From the NCBI GenBank assembly GCA_007859835.1, contig SJPJ01000001.1:4268513-4332512 (forward strand): a stretch of DNA of 64,000 nt, given 5' to 3'. The notes beneath the pieces were generated by a model. It ran no database searches. It saw only the letters and a program-made list of their open reading frames with translations, and was not told where the DNA came from. Positions 54,620-64,000 of the stretch are shown here, piece by piece; within the stretch, counting starts at the first letter, position 1; each line of letters opens with the position of its first letter. The DNA is from Novipirellula herctigrandis (GTDB taxonomy: Bacteria; Planctomycetota; Planctomycetia; Pirellulales; Pirellulaceae). The translations under genes were made by a program, and so were the position numbers.

Positions 54620-56245
54620 TCACTTTGCCATGAATTGCTCGCACCATTTCATTAACGCTTGCGATGCTTCGGCTTCTTCGCTAATCACACCATTCGCACC
54701 TGCCTTTTTCATTCGGGGCACGTTCCCCAGGTATCGGCACCTGACCAAAATCGATGCCTTTGTGTTGATCAAGCGGATCGCGGTGACAATTTGGCGGGCA
54801 GCGTTATCATCGGGAACTGTGACAACGGCCAAAGCGCAATCTTGAACGTTTGCCCTTCTCAACACCATGACGTCACGTGCGTCACCGGTGACGGTATGAA
54901 AACCATGTTGAGCAAATGCGTAAAGGTTGATGGGACTAATGTCCATCAAGCAAACATGAAGCCCCGTTGTTTCGAGCCGCGATGCGGTTTGGCGTCCGAT
55001 AACACCCAAACCAATCACCACAGCTTGCTTGGAATCCTTGTCATCGACAACGACGCTCGTATCACGATCATGTTCGATGGCCAATCGATCGGTCCATTGA
55101 AGCCCAAACTTCAAAAGCTGGGGCGTGAGAATTAACGTCCCAAGGGCAATAAAGAGCATCCGGTTGTATTGAGACGCCGACACCAACCCTTGGCTCACAC
55201 CTCCTGCCAACAGCAAAAACGAGAATTCGCCAAGCTGAGCAAGTCCGAATCCCATCCCGATCGAGGGTTTCCATTTCAATCCGGTAAGCCGTAGCGAGAT
55301 GGCGGCGGCGATTCCCTTTACCAGCAACATGCCGACCAACAATGCCGAGAGCAGCAGCGGCTCTCGAAAAAAGACCGCCGGATCGAACAGCGTCCCAAGC
55401 GTCACAAAAAAGACGGCTGAAAACGATTCGCGAAACGGCAGTACCACCGTGTCGATCTGTTTGCTGAGTCGATTGCCGCTGAGGATCATTCCCGCTGCCA
55501 ATGCCCCGACAGCGGCTGGTAAGCCAAGCCAAACCGCACCCCAACAAACCCCACCAAGCAAGCACAACGTGAACAAGATGACCAACTCGACACTGCGAAG
55601 TTTGACCAGTAATGCGACGAGCATCGATGCGACCAGCCTTCGCAGCAAATAAATCGCAACAACAAAGGTGAGCGATTTGCCTGCAAGCAACCCGTAAATG
55701 CCGATTGTCGGTGCTTCCCCTTGGTGGGTCAGCAGCGGCAACAGCAGCATTAAAGGTACTAGTGCAACGTCTTGGAACAAAAGGATTGCGATGGCACGCT
55801 TTCCATGCGGGGTCGTGGTTTGACCCCATTCCGAAAGAGCCTTAAAGACGAGTACCGTGGAACTTAACGCGCCGGCCGCCCCGATCAATATCGCTACGTT
55901 GGCTGTAAAACCGTACGCCAAACAGGCCACGCTGAGCGGAACTGCAACGAGTAGCATTTGGGTCAAACCGCCGACCAAAAAATAGCGGCTTAGTCGAGCC
56001 AGTTCATCGAGCGAAAACTCGATTCCAACGGCAAACAGCAAGAACAACGCACCGGCGGACGCCAGAATTTCAAGCTCATGGTTCTGTTGGGAAACAATCC
56101 CCAATACACCTTGTCCGATCAAGGCACCCACGACCAAATAGCCGACCAATAGCGACACGCCAATCCGTTTGCAGGTCGCAACCGCGATCAAACCAGCGGT
56201 CAACACAATCAACAGGTCGAAGGTGATTCTTGAGAGATCGTCCAT
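54620..56245 (-). CDS. monovalent cation:proton antiporter, KefB type (CPA2) with TrkA-N domain
   Basis: The protein has 541 residues. The membrane domain (about 1-385) starts ITFDLLIVLTAGLIAVATCK and contains LLFAVGIEFSLDEL and LSSTVLVFKALSEWG, typical of CPA2 exchangers, with about 12 helices. The C-terminal TrkA-N domain has a Rossmann motif VVIGLGVIGRQTA and GDARDVMVLRRANV, which binds nucleotides in KefB/KefC. It probably exchanges K+ or Na+ for H+. It lacks the C-terminal helical extension of KefC. It stands with the convergent beta-propeller gene 31 bases away. Confidence 0.92.
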   Translation of the reverse strand: MDDLSRITFDLLIVLTAGLIAVATCKRIGVSLLVGYLVVGALIGQGVLGIVSQQNHELEILASAGALFLLFAVGIEFSLDELARLSRYFLVGGLTQMLLVAVPLSVACLAYGFTANVAILIGAAGALSSTVLVFKALSEWGQTTTPHGKRAIAILLFQDVALVPLMLLLPLLTHQGEAPTIGIYGLLAGKSLTFVVAIYLLRRLVASMLVALLVKLRSVELVILFTLCLLGGVCWGAVWLGLPAAVGALAAGMILSGNRLSKQIDTVVLPFRESFSAVFFVTLGTLFDPAVFFREPLLLSALLVGMLLVKGIAAAISLRLTGLKWKPSIGMGFGLAQLGEFSFLLLAGGVSQGLVSASQYNRMLFIALGTLILTPQLLKFGLQWTDRLAIEHDRDTSVVVDDKDSKQAVVIGLGVIGRQTASRLETTGLHVCLMDISPINLYAFAQHGFHTVTGDARDVMVLRRANVQDCALAVVTVPDDNAARQIVTAIRLINTKASILVRCRYLGNVPRMKKAGANGVISEEAEASQALMKWCEQFMAK

Positions 56246-56312
56246 CGAAATTCCACACGCAGTGTATCAATCGGTCAGTACGGACGAATTTGACCGATTC
56301 GACCGGTTTACG

Positions 56313-57359
56313 CTACGGGGTTTCTTCCGCAATCGACCGCGAATGGGGATAGCCGGAACGCGGTGTCCGAGGCAATTCCTCGATCCATCCCGCCGGTATC
56401 GGTTCTTGGCGAGTCCCATGAGGCTCGAACCGTCGTGGAAAACCGAGCGTTCGGGAAGGGTACTGAGCCCATCTCGCATTCGATTCCCTATCGCTGCTAA
56501 CGGATTGTTGTTGTTGCAATTCGACGTCCGGAATCTGCAATTCGTCGACAATGGGCTGCGTGCTTAGCTCATTGGTCGCATCGGCGTTTTCGTTGGTCAT
56601 CTCAAACGGTTGATCCAGAACGGAGGGACCGCGAAGATGTCGATAAAAACTTGGTGGCAAATCGATCGTTTCGGTTTTGCGTCGCGGTGCCTTCGCTTTG
56701 ACGGTTCGTGTTGGGTCGGTCTCGAAACTGACCATTTGGTTGGATGACTTCGTGTCACTCGAAACGACCGCTTGCGTGACGCCGCTATTGGTATTGTTTG
56801 ATTTTTCCATAACACTGGCGGGGCGATTCAGTCCCGGCAGCAACTTGATGGTCGGATCGGAAATGACGACGCCGCCACCGCGACCTTCGAAACGGACGAT
56901 CAAACTCAATTGTTCGTTGTACCCGCCAACTTCGTCCCACGGACACCAAACGCTATAGGAAACACCCATCGACGTTCGGCTCATGTATTCGGCAAACTGA
57001 TCGGCCGTGAAGACGAACTTGCGTTCCGGTTTCGCGGTCGTGGGGTTCAAGTCATCTGCATCGAATGCGTAGACCGCTAACCCGCCATCGACCTTAACGG
57101 GATCAGGATCGTTTTCGTTGTAGAAATAAATACGGCCACCAAATCCTCGCACGCCTGGCTTTTGAGGTTGATGCAAAACCGTGTCGGTCCAAATCACCAT
57201 CATCCGAGTTGGAACGACCGCTTCTTCTTCCTTGTTGAAAAAGTCCGGCGACCATTTCACTCGGTCGGGAACAAATTGACATCCCGCTGTTAAAACGATT
57301 GTGACAATCAGCGTGCAAAGACAACTAGAGGTGTATCGGTGGTTGTTTGTGTCCTTCAT
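56313..57359 (-). CDS. lipoprotein coupled to the secretin gene
   Basis: The protein has 348 residues from the ATG at 57359, which overlaps the secretin stop as TAATG. The signal ends with the lipobox VLTAGC (Cys near residue 26), so it is an exported lipoprotein. The mature part starts QFVPDRVKWSPDFF and contains a beta-rich region with VIWTDTVLHQPQ, RGFGGRIYFYNEN and SVWCPWDEVGG. The C-terminal third is low-complexity and Arg/Gln-rich. Its tight coupling to the secretin suggests a pilotin or secretin-stabilising role, although it does not resemble GspS or PilF by eye. Confidence 0.8.
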   Translation of the reverse strand: MKDTNNHRYTSSCLCTLIVTIVLTAGCQFVPDRVKWSPDFFNKEEEAVVPTRMMVIWTDTVLHQPQKPGVRGFGGRIYFYNENDPDPVKVDGGLAVYAFDADDLNPTTAKPERKFVFTADQFAEYMSRTSMGVSYSVWCPWDEVGGYNEQLSLIVRFEGRGGGVVISDPTIKLLPGLNRPASVMEKSNNTNSGVTQAVVSSDTKSSNQMVSFETDPTRTVKAKAPRRKTETIDLPPSFYRHLRGPSVLDQPFEMTNENADATNELSTQPIVDELQIPDVELQQQQSVSSDRESNARWAQYPSRTLGFPRRFEPHGTRQEPIPAGWIEELPRTPRSGYPHSRSIAEETP

Positions 57360-60300
57360 TACAAACCACTTCCTATCGCATTTGGTGCGGACAACATCGT
57401 ATCGGGTGAAGAGAGGCGCCCGGGCGGCAGCGTGTTGTCGGGCATTGGGCTTGCGGACCATATTGGATCGGCAAGGTTTTCCACTGTCGTTTCCATTGTG
57501 TTATCCATAATATTGCCTGATCCGTTGATCACCGGATTTTGCATCGAGGAATGAGCTGGCTGCAGAACACTCATTTCATTTGGGATCTCACTCGGTTCCA
57601 TTACCATGTTCTGACCGCGCGGGTCATCGTGCGGATAAATGACGTCGACACCGAAATCCTGGTAGTTCCCTGAGAACAACGATTCGGTTGTCGGGTCGCT
57701 GACGATTTCGCCATGCAAGTTAAACACGTCGCATGCACACCAACTCATTCGAGCCATCTCGGTTTGTTTGAGGCGTTCCATGTCCGCAGGCGAACGAACA
57801 ATGTGAGGCGTCAGGATGATCAATAATTCAGCGCGACGATTCGAAACCGAATCGTAGCGGAACAAGTGTTTGATCAGCGGCAGGTCACCAAGCCATGGGA
57901 CTTTTCGATGATGCTGTTTTCGATTGTTCGAGATCAATCCACCAAGGATAATCGTCTCGCCATCCGCGGCACTCACTGTCGCTTGGGCACTGGCCACGTT
58001 CACTCGCGGGCTACGGACGACCGTTCCATCGGCAGTCGCGGATACCGGAATGCCTTCGGATTCAGGTCCTACTTCTGACTTCTCGGCATCAATTTCCATC
58101 GTCACGTTGCCTTCGGGGCTGATTCGCGGAGTGACGCCAAGAATCAAACCGACGTTCTCCAGTGTGATCGTGTTCTGCTGGCCAATTTGGTTGATGGTCG
58201 ATCCGGTGATTCGCGGCACGCGTTGCCCAACCTGGATAAACGCGGGTTGGTTGTCGAGCGTCAGAACCTGTGGCCGACTAAGAACTTCCAAGCGACGTGA
58301 TTCTTCGAGAGCCCGCAGTAGCACACTGACGTTTTCGCTGCTAGCCGACAAAACCAAACCACCAAAGCCCAGTTCCGCATTAGCGCGTCCAAGATCAAAA
58401 TTGGAAATCCCTTGGCCACCAATATTTGCTGCATTCGCTATCGCTTGTGCTGAGCCACTGTTGCCAAGTGGATCGGTGCTATTGAAATTTAAACCAGGTT
58501 CATTCGTCGCGGAGATCACATTGTCTTGCGTCGTTGATGTCACCGCGCCGCCAGGCGAAGTCACATTGGTTGTACTGGTCACGGTCAATAAGTCACCAAG
58601 CAAACTACGGTCGAACAAGACCGAATCTTGGATCCCCAATTCCACTCCGAATTCGTCGGTATTGTTTAGCAACACTTCGGCGATCAATACTTGGATCATC
58701 ACTTGTGGCGGTTGTTCGTCGAGCTTTTCGATCATCATTCGCACTTCGTTGAAATAGCGAGGCGTTGCGCTGACGATCAATTTGTTCGATACAGGTTCGG
58801 GGACGACGACGACTTCCTTTTCAAGCTGTGCGTACGGGTTCAGCACGGCCGGTGAAGCGTTCTCGACTTGCCGTGTGTTTCGCAAAAATTCGTTAATGGC
58901 CAAAGCCACATCCACCGCCGGCGAATTTTTCAATTGATAAACGGTGTTCTGACGCTGCATTGCATCGGCTTCGTCCAATCGTAAAAGCAAGGCGTCGACA
59001 ATTCGCAAATCACCGTCCGAACCCGTTGCAATGATACTGTTGCTGCGAATATCAACGGTGAACCTTAGCGGTGCCAACGACGATTCACCCGGTGAACTTG
59101 ACAATTGAGCCGACGTGACGGGGTCCGCCCCGGCCCGACTTGGCAGTAGCGAGCGAAGCGTTTGTATCAAGCTTGCTGCATCGCCATTTTGGATCGGGAA
59201 AATTTTGATCTTGGCGACCATGCCGGGCGAGTCGAGTTTTTCGATCAAGGCCTCGATCACATCGAAATTTTCGGCCGGAGCTGAAATGATCAAGTTGTTC
59301 TTCCTCGCATCCACGGTGATTTGGATGTTTTCCAGAATCCCCGAGATAATCGATTGGCCGCGGTCATCAAGCATTAATTCCATCGCAGTCGATGTTGCCG
59401 CGGAATTTGTACCGTCGATGGTGTTGCGAAGCGTTTCAGCAACGTCGGCCGCGAGACTATTTTGAATCTCGAATACGCGCGTTCGTTGGACGGTCTCTCC
59501 GTCGATCGTATCAAGCCGCTCGACCAAGCGAGCTACCTCGATCATGTCGCGAGGAGCCGCATGGACGATCAATGAATTCGTGCGAATATCGATCGTCGAC
59601 ATGACTTGTGGTGCTAGGTCGCCTTGGCGGCGAGCGAAGAAGCTATTGATGGTTCTTTGAAGCGCTGCTGCCGAAGCATATTTGAGTCGAAATAGGTTGA
59701 ATTGACTCTCTGGAGGAACCGGTTGGTCCAATTTCGCGATGAGTTCCTTGAGCGCCGCGACCGCGTCACCCCAACCGAGCAGTAACAACGCGTTCGGTTT
59801 ACCGAGTGGTGTCACGATCGCGCGACCTTGCCGTGTTCCAAGCAAACTCTCTTGCGTTTGTTCGATCAAATCGGAAATGCCCTGCGAATGGGTATGCTGA
59901 AGATAGATCACTTCGATCGCAGGTTGTGTTTGCCGGCTGAGCAATTCCAATTCGCGGATGATCTCGGATAGTTGATCTAAGTCTTGGTCGCGCCCACGCA
60001 AAATGATCGCATCCAAATCGGGCAACGTTTCCACTTCCACGCCTTCGAGTTGCGGCAGGGAAGGAGGTATTGGGCGTGGCGCGGCAGGTTCCGAACGATT
60101 GGTATCACTCTGCGGATTGCTCGTTGGTGGTGGTAGATCTTGGGCCGCTTGGGTGCTCGCTTGTTGGATCCCTGTTAAGCGGAATAGCATCCTCGAACGC
60201 TGGTCACCTAATGCCGCGCCATCGGTGTCGGGAACTTGTGATGGCGAGCGATTGTTTTGTGACGAATCGATCAGTTGTTTCACACCGGGCTGAACTTCAC

Positions 60301-61126
60301 GGCGAAGCATCAGCACTCGCTGTTGAGGTTGGTTCGTTAGCGCCGTCGATTGACGTTGGAACCGCTGGACAATCGCCGTTAGCAGGCGTCCAAATTGGTC
60401 CACGACGTTGGCGGGGCCGTCGAGTAAGACATCTTCTCGGTCAAGATCAAATCCGATTCGCAAGATTCCCGATGAGGTCGTCATCGAAAATTGGCCGGGA
60501 ATTATTCCATTGGAGCCTTGAGCGGTTTGCCCATTGCTGACCTGAAGCCGTTCACCAAAGAGCCGCAACACATGATCGCGAATCGCTTTGGATTGGCCTG
60601 TGGGAAGGGGAAGTATGCGGCGAACACTTTCCACATTGGCGGGAACAGGTGACTTTTCGATTTGCTGCGTATCGGGAAGCCGAACGGGTGAACCGGGCTG
60701 CGCCTTCGGAGGCAGTAATCGAACGGTGCTTGAGGAGGGCGAGTTGGATGTCGCCGCATCGGAATTCGCCACATTCGCGGGCACGGTATCTACCGTAGGT
60801 GCTTGATCGAGCCGCTGAAGCACTTGAGCCAACAATTGGTGCGCCCAAGGCGGGCCTTCGAGCACCAGTCGGCCGTTTTCGTTGTCTGACTGCATATGAA
60901 CATTTGGGGCACTTTCGACCAACGGAGAGAATGCCGTCTCGATTTCCGCCGGCGTCTTGTGTCGCATTGCGTACGAAACGATCGTCGGGACTTTGGGCGC
61001 GGTCGTCGGGACTTTGGGCGCGGTCGTCGGGGCTTTGGGCGATTGTGCGCTGCCCCATTCGACGCCTAGCAAGATGCTTAGCATGATGGGGAATAGGAAT
61101 CGATAATGCTGCCGAACCTGATGCAT
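57359..61126 (-). CDS. secretin (GspD/PilQ family) with expanded N-domains
   Basis: The protein has about 1255 residues from the ATG at 61126. This outer-membrane channel belongs to type II secretion or type IV pilus machines. A signal peptide (FLFPIMLSILLGVEWGSAQ) is followed by a (APKVPTT) repeat and an N0-like region. Roughly five NolW-type repeats come next, with cores such as FNLFRLKYASAAALQ, TRVFEIQNSLAADVAE and IKIFPIQNGDAASLIQ. The secretin domain has VLSRPQVLTLDNQPAFIQVG, ENVGLILGVTPRIS, GGLISNNR and KVPWLGDLPLIKHLF. Most secretins have 650-750 residues. The gene is about 18 kb from the rest of the machine. Confidence 0.93.
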   Translation of the reverse strand: MHQVRQHYRFLFPIMLSILLGVEWGSAQSPKAPTTAPKVPTTAPKVPTIVSYAMRHKTPAEIETAFSPLVESAPNVHMQSDNENGRLVLEGPPWAHQLLAQVLQRLDQAPTVDTVPANVANSDAATSNSPSSSTVRLLPPKAQPGSPVRLPDTQQIEKSPVPANVESVRRILPLPTGQSKAIRDHVLRLFGERLQVSNGQTAQGSNGIIPGQFSMTTSSGILRIGFDLDREDVLLDGPANVVDQFGRLLTAIVQRFQRQSTALTNQPQQRVLMLRREVQPGVKQLIDSSQNNRSPSQVPDTDGAALGDQRSRMLFRLTGIQQASTQAAQDLPPPTSNPQSDTNRSEPAAPRPIPPSLPQLEGVEVETLPDLDAIILRGRDQDLDQLSEIIRELELLSRQTQPAIEVIYLQHTHSQGISDLIEQTQESLLGTRQGRAIVTPLGKPNALLLLGWGDAVAALKELIAKLDQPVPPESQFNLFRLKYASAAALQRTINSFFARRQGDLAPQVMSTIDIRTNSLIVHAAPRDMIEVARLVERLDTIDGETVQRTRVFEIQNSLAADVAETLRNTIDGTNSAATSTAMELMLDDRGQSIISGILENIQITVDARKNNLIISAPAENFDVIEALIEKLDSPGMVAKIKIFPIQNGDAASLIQTLRSLLPSRAGADPVTSAQLSSSPGESSLAPLRFTVDIRSNSIIATGSDGDLRIVDALLLRLDEADAMQRQNTVYQLKNSPAVDVALAINEFLRNTRQVENASPAVLNPYAQLEKEVVVVPEPVSNKLIVSATPRYFNEVRMMIEKLDEQPPQVMIQVLIAEVLLNNTDEFGVELGIQDSVLFDRSLLGDLLTVTSTTNVTSPGGAVTSTTQDNVISATNEPGLNFNSTDPLGNSGSAQAIANAANIGGQGISNFDLGRANAELGFGGLVLSASSENVSVLLRALEESRRLEVLSRPQVLTLDNQPAFIQVGQRVPRITGSTINQIGQQNTITLENVGLILGVTPRISPEGNVTMEIDAEKSEVGPESEGIPVSATADGTVVRSPRVNVASAQATVSAADGETIILGGLISNNRKQHHRKVPWLGDLPLIKHLFRYDSVSNRRAELLIILTPHIVRSPADMERLKQTEMARMSWCACDVFNLHGEIVSDPTTESLFSGNYQDFGVDVIYPHDDPRGQNMVMEPSEIPNEMSVLQPAHSSMQNPVINGSGNIMDNTMETTVENLADPIWSASPMPDNTLPPGRLSSPDTMLSAPNAIGSGL
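60984..61041 (-). repeat. 21-bp in-frame tandem repeat in secretin leader
   Basis: Two full copies and one partial copy of a unit starting gtcgggactttgggcgcgg lie near the 5' end of the secretin gene and encode a Pro/Thr-rich (APKVPTT) repeat just after the signal peptide. Confidence 0.85.
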
Positions 61127-61279
61127 CCTTGCTTCCGGCTTTCTTTGAAAGGGAGGTCTCGCGGTGGGAACTTCGTCGTTTTCGTGTTCTTTCGTTTGAA
61201 TGCTAGGAAAACGGAAAAGCAAGTGTCAAGGTAAGAATGTGGCACCCCACGTGGTTTTACTAGCAATAGGTTCGTGACG

Positions 61280-62128
61280 TTACGCCTCATCCTTCTTGCC
61301 GGTCGCTTCCGCCTCTTTTGCTTCTTCCCATGGATTTTTCCACGCGGTCCACGCGTTTAGATAGGCGCCGTAGGCCTCGCTGGCATCGGCACGTTCTTCG
61401 ATCCATTGCTTTGCCGAACGGACCAATTGGATTTCTTTGTCTAGCGTCGTTTTCCCCATCATCACCATCGCACGAAGAAAAACGAAATAGGTGTCGAGAA
61501 CATCGCAACGACAATAGTCACTGATCGCCATGTATTTCCCTTCGTCGGCTTGCTGTTGGACTTGGTCGCCTGTGGTATCCATTTTCCCTGGTTTGCTGAT
61601 CAACTTGGAAATCAAGTTCAGGCCTCCATTGCATCGTGCGGCTCCAAAATTGGTGATCAATTCCTGCAAGTCCAAGTGAGCGTCGGTACTGAACCGATTT
61701 CGCGGCGAACGATAACCGTCGGACTTGAACCACGCTCCGATCGAGATGCCGTACCGGAATGCAGCCAATTCCATGATCGGCAAATCGAACGAGCGACCAT
61801 TGAATGTCACCCACTGTGGTCTGCCGTACAATTCCCAGCCGCGCCAAAAATGCTTGGTAATCACGTGCGGCCGAAATTCAGGTTCGTCAAGAGAGACGAT
61901 ATCAATCAGTCGCAGATCCGGTGCAATTTTGGCAATCACGACCGAGATCGGGATCTGAAACGTGTAAGGAATAAACGTCGTTCCGTTCTGCTCGACCAGT
62001 TCATCCTGGTAGGTCGCGATGGCCTGTTCGGCAGTCAACCCTTGACCGCCGTAGCGAACAGCCGAAATGAGTTCACCGTCCGCAATGCTTTCCACGTCGA
62101 AGATTAAATGAGAAACTTTCTCGGCCAT
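61280..62128 (-). CDS. predicted 3'-5' exonuclease, PolB-like (DNA_pol_B_exo2)
   Basis: The protein has 282 residues from the ATG at 62128, with AAGGA five to six bases upstream. The DnaQ/PolB-type exonuclease motifs are visible: Exo I IFDVESIADGE (Asp/Glu), Exo II WVTFNGRSFDLPIMEL, and Exo III around YCRCDVLDTYFVFL. The family PF10108 contains stand-alone exonucleases of unknown detailed role in DNA repair. It is single and divergent from peptidase T. Confidence 0.88.
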   Translation of the reverse strand: MAEKVSHLIFDVESIADGELISAVRYGGQGLTAEQAIATYQDELVEQNGTTFIPYTFQIPISVVIAKIAPDLRLIDIVSLDEPEFRPHVITKHFWRGWELYGRPQWVTFNGRSFDLPIMELAAFRYGISIGAWFKSDGYRSPRNRFSTDAHLDLQELITNFGAARCNGGLNLISKLISKPGKMDTTGDQVQQQADEGKYMAISDYCRCDVLDTYFVFLRAMVMMGKTTLDKEIQLVRSAKQWIEERADASEAYGAYLNAWTAWKNPWEEAKEAEATGKKDEA

Positions 62129-62276
62129 CGGAATCCTTTTCAATTTGGATCTTGGCCGGATCGTATTGAAATCGCGAAGTTCGACGCGAGGTAGGCTGTC
62201 CGGCTGTAGACCGCTAGGATAGCAAACAATCGGTGCTATCGCATCATCCGTCCACTCCTATCACTACCATCGCACC

Positions 62277-63536
62277 ATGAATCCACAAAGTCATGTCACC
62301 ATCAATCGCAAACGGTTACTAGAGCGTTTCCTACGTTACGTCCGCATCGACACCGCAGCGGACCCTAGCAGCGACGGTTATCCTAGCAGTGATAAACAAC
62401 GCACGCTGGCTGAACTGCTAGCGGATGAATTGGCAGCGATGAGCATCACGGACGCGCATATCGACGAAAACGCTTTGGTGTGGGGCACGGTTCCGGCAAC
62501 CAATGGTGGCGGCAGTCCTACGGTAGCGTTAGTCGCTCATGTCGATACGTCGCCGGAAGCTCCCAGTGACTCGGTATCGCCTCAAGTGATCCAAGCCTAC
62601 CAAGGGGGCGACATTTCACTGCCGGCGGGAAACGCAATCACACTCGCGGGTTGCCCCGCACTTGAGTCGCTTGTTGGCAAAACGCTCATCACCACCGACG
62701 GTCGAACTCTGCTTGGCGGCGATGACAAGGCTGGCGTCGCGATCATCATGGAACTCGCACAAACACTCATTGAGAACCCCCATTTACAGCACGGTGAGGT
62801 GCGTGTGCTGTTCACGTGTGACGAGGAAATTGGACGCGGGACGGACAAAATCGATTTGGCAAAAGTGGACGCCATGGTTGCCTACACGATCGATGGCGGT
62901 GGAGCGGGCATCGTCGATGTGGAAACCTTCTCGGCGGACGCGGCGACGGTGCATTTCACTGGATACAATATTCACCCCGCGATCGCCAAAGGGGTGATGG
63001 TTAATGCAATGCGAGCTGCTGCCGACTTTATAGCCGGGCTTCCTCGCATGCATTTATCACCGGAATCAACTTCCGAACGCCAAGGCTTCATTCATCCCCA
63101 TTCAATTCATGGTGGTGTGGGCGACGTGACGGTGGAATTGATTTTACGGTCATTTGATTCGAAAGAACTCGCCGACTACGCTGACTTGGTTCGAAAAACC
63201 GCCAACGCGGCCGCCGAAAAGACGCAAGGCGTAAAAGTGTCGGTGGACGTGCGACGCCAATACCGCAATCTCCGCGAAGGGCTCGAAAAGCTTCCTCAAG
63301 CGGTCGATTTTGCGGAACAAGCGTTCCAAAATCTTGGACGAAAGTGCTCCAAAGAAATTGTCCGTGGTGGCACCGATGGAAGCCAATTGACCGAAAAAGG
63401 TTTGCCAACCCCTAATCTTTCGAGTGGTCAACACAATATTCATAGCGTGACTGAATTTGCGTGCCTTGACGAAATGGCCCAGGCGACCGAGCATCTAGTG
63501 GAATTGTTGTCGCTGTGGAATGAGCAGCGAAGCTAA
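62277..63536 (+). CDS. pepT: peptidase T (tripeptide aminopeptidase, M20B)
   Basis: The 419-residue protein matches PepT length (about 410). It removes the N-terminal residue of tripeptides. The N-terminus RLLERFLRYVRIDTAADPSS, the metal ligands in VALVAHVDTSPEAPSD (His/Asp), the GDDKAGVAIIMEL segment and FTCDEEIGRGTDKID (catalytic Glu pair) are canonical. The C-terminal part has the zinc-binding RGGTDGSQLTEKGLPTPNL and GQHNIHSVTEF. The start is an ATG at 62277 without a good ribosome site. Confidence 0.95.
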   Translation: MNPQSHVTINRKRLLERFLRYVRIDTAADPSSDGYPSSDKQRTLAELLADELAAMSITDAHIDENALVWGTVPATNGGGSPTVALVAHVDTSPEAPSDSVSPQVIQAYQGGDISLPAGNAITLAGCPALESLVGKTLITTDGRTLLGGDDKAGVAIIMELAQTLIENPHLQHGEVRVLFTCDEEIGRGTDKIDLAKVDAMVAYTIDGGGAGIVDVETFSADAATVHFTGYNIHPAIAKGVMVNAMRAAADFIAGLPRMHLSPESTSERQGFIHPHSIHGGVGDVTVELILRSFDSKELADYADLVRKTANAAAEKTQGVKVSVDVRRQYRNLREGLEKLPQAVDFAEQAFQNLGRKCSKEIVRGGTDGSQLTEKGLPTPNLSSGQHNIHSVTEFACLDEMAQATEHLVELLSLWNEQRS

Positions 63537-63570
63537 TCAATAGGAACCAACGCGCTAGCGAGTAAATAGA

Positions 63571-64000
63571 ATGTCAGAACTAACGTCCGAATCCATCCAC
63601 GCGGCCATCGCTTCTCATCCCGACCCTGAAACTGGTCGGACACTCGAGTCGATGGGACAAATCAAAGATATCGTCGTTGAGGGCAATTCCGCGACCATCA
63701 CGCTTGGAATCACGTCCCACTCACGGCCCATTGCTGACGAAGTCGCTGACGCCATTGAATCCAAAATCGTCGCAGTGATTCCGGGGACGAAAGTCGAAGT
63801 CAAATTTGTCGATCATCCACGGCCACCTGCTCGCCTGGGCCAGGTTGGCTTGCGAGTCAAAAGCGTGATCGCGGTCGGTAGCGGCAAAGGAGGAGTGGGA
63901 AAGAGCACCGTGGCTGCCTCGATTGCACTAACGCTTCGGCAACTGGGATCGAAAGTCGGTTTGATGGACGCCGATGTCTACGGGCCGAGCATTCCGCATT
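63571..64000 (+). CDS. Mrp/ApbC (NBP35-type) iron-sulfur carrier ATPase, partial
   Basis: The first 143 codons are visible and the frame is still open at the right edge. An N-terminal MIP18/DUF59-like domain (about 1-85, with [17 protein letters not shown]) is followed by the deviant Walker [15 protein letters not shown] (about 104-117) and [13 protein letters not shown]. This matches the ApbC/Mrp family that carries 4Fe-4S clusters. The ATG lies 34 bases after pepT stop, so the two may be cotranscribed. Confidence 0.92.
   Translation, partial: MSELTSESIHAAIASHPDPETGRTLESMGQIKDIVVEGNSATITLGITSHSRPIADEVADAIESKIVAVIPGTKVEVKFVDHPRPPARLGQVGLRVKSVIAVGSGKGGVGKSTVAASIALTLRQLGSKVGLMDADVYGPSIPH

Noticed and set aside
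61550..62107. 185-codon plus-strand frame
   Set aside because: Antisense to the 3'-5' exonuclease gene, which carries the Exo I-III motifs.
1..64000. tRNA, rRNA, CRISPR array or riboswitch
   Set aside because: No cloverleaf with a T-loop, no rRNA-like conserved stretch, no regularly spaced repeats with unique spacers and no known riboswitch core were seen; a covariance-model scan would be decisive.

Overview
The window looks like chromosomal DNA of a planctomycete, most likely Pirellulaceae (Rhodopirellula or a close relative). Support: moderate GC, frequent starts without Shine-Dalgarno sites, PQQ-type beta-propeller proteins with N-terminal signals or membrane segments, very large FTLVE-type pseudopilins, and palindromic intergenic repeats. 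I placed the genus by gene style only. No tRNA, rRNA, CRISPR array or complete insertion sequence was seen. The left edge may cut a transposase-like gene pair.

Layout. 0-3.3 kb: a zinc-ribbon ORF with an overlapping partial ORF, then an 822-residue membrane-anchored coiled-coil protein. 3.6-8.3 kb: a tightly overlapped minus-strand operon with an ABC ATPase, a permease carrying a large histidine-containing soluble domain, and an anchored protein with an acidic tail. 8.5-15.8 kb: folate synthase FolC, a one-helix membrane protein, an Sfp-type phosphopantetheinyl transferase, a DUF533/TerB-like protein, an M13 metallopeptidase and an SDR oxidoreductase. 16.3-17.6 kb: a beta-propeller protein, followed by a MITE-like or REP-like region with perfect 12-bp inverted repeats.

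17.9-41 kb holds the main system, all on the minus strand: a PilB/GspE ATPase, PilT, a second PilB/GspE ATPase, GspF/PilC, four prepilin-type proteins, a 2127-residue GspK-like protein, a 785-residue GspJ-like protein and a small exported protein. Together they form an unusually large type II secretion/type IV pilus-like machine. A secretin with about five N-type repeats and a translationally coupled lipoprotein sit apart at 56.3-61.1 kb and probably form its outer-membrane part. Prepilin peptidase and the GspC/L/M or PilM/N/O platform are not in the window.

41-64 kb: GTPase YchF, a small membrane protein, a fabZ-fabI-ilvE operon, a LarA-type racemase homologue with all catalytic positions kept, a five-helix membrane protein, a fused FAAL-ACP-alpha-oxoamine synthase likely to make an acyl-derived amino ketone (sphingoid-like) lipid, a membrane beta-propeller protein, a KefB-type antiporter, the secretin unit, a PolB-like 3'-5' exonuclease, peptidase T, and the start of an Mrp/ApbC iron-sulfur carrier. 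The phosphopantetheinyl transferase at 10.8 kb is a plausible activator of the fused ACP.
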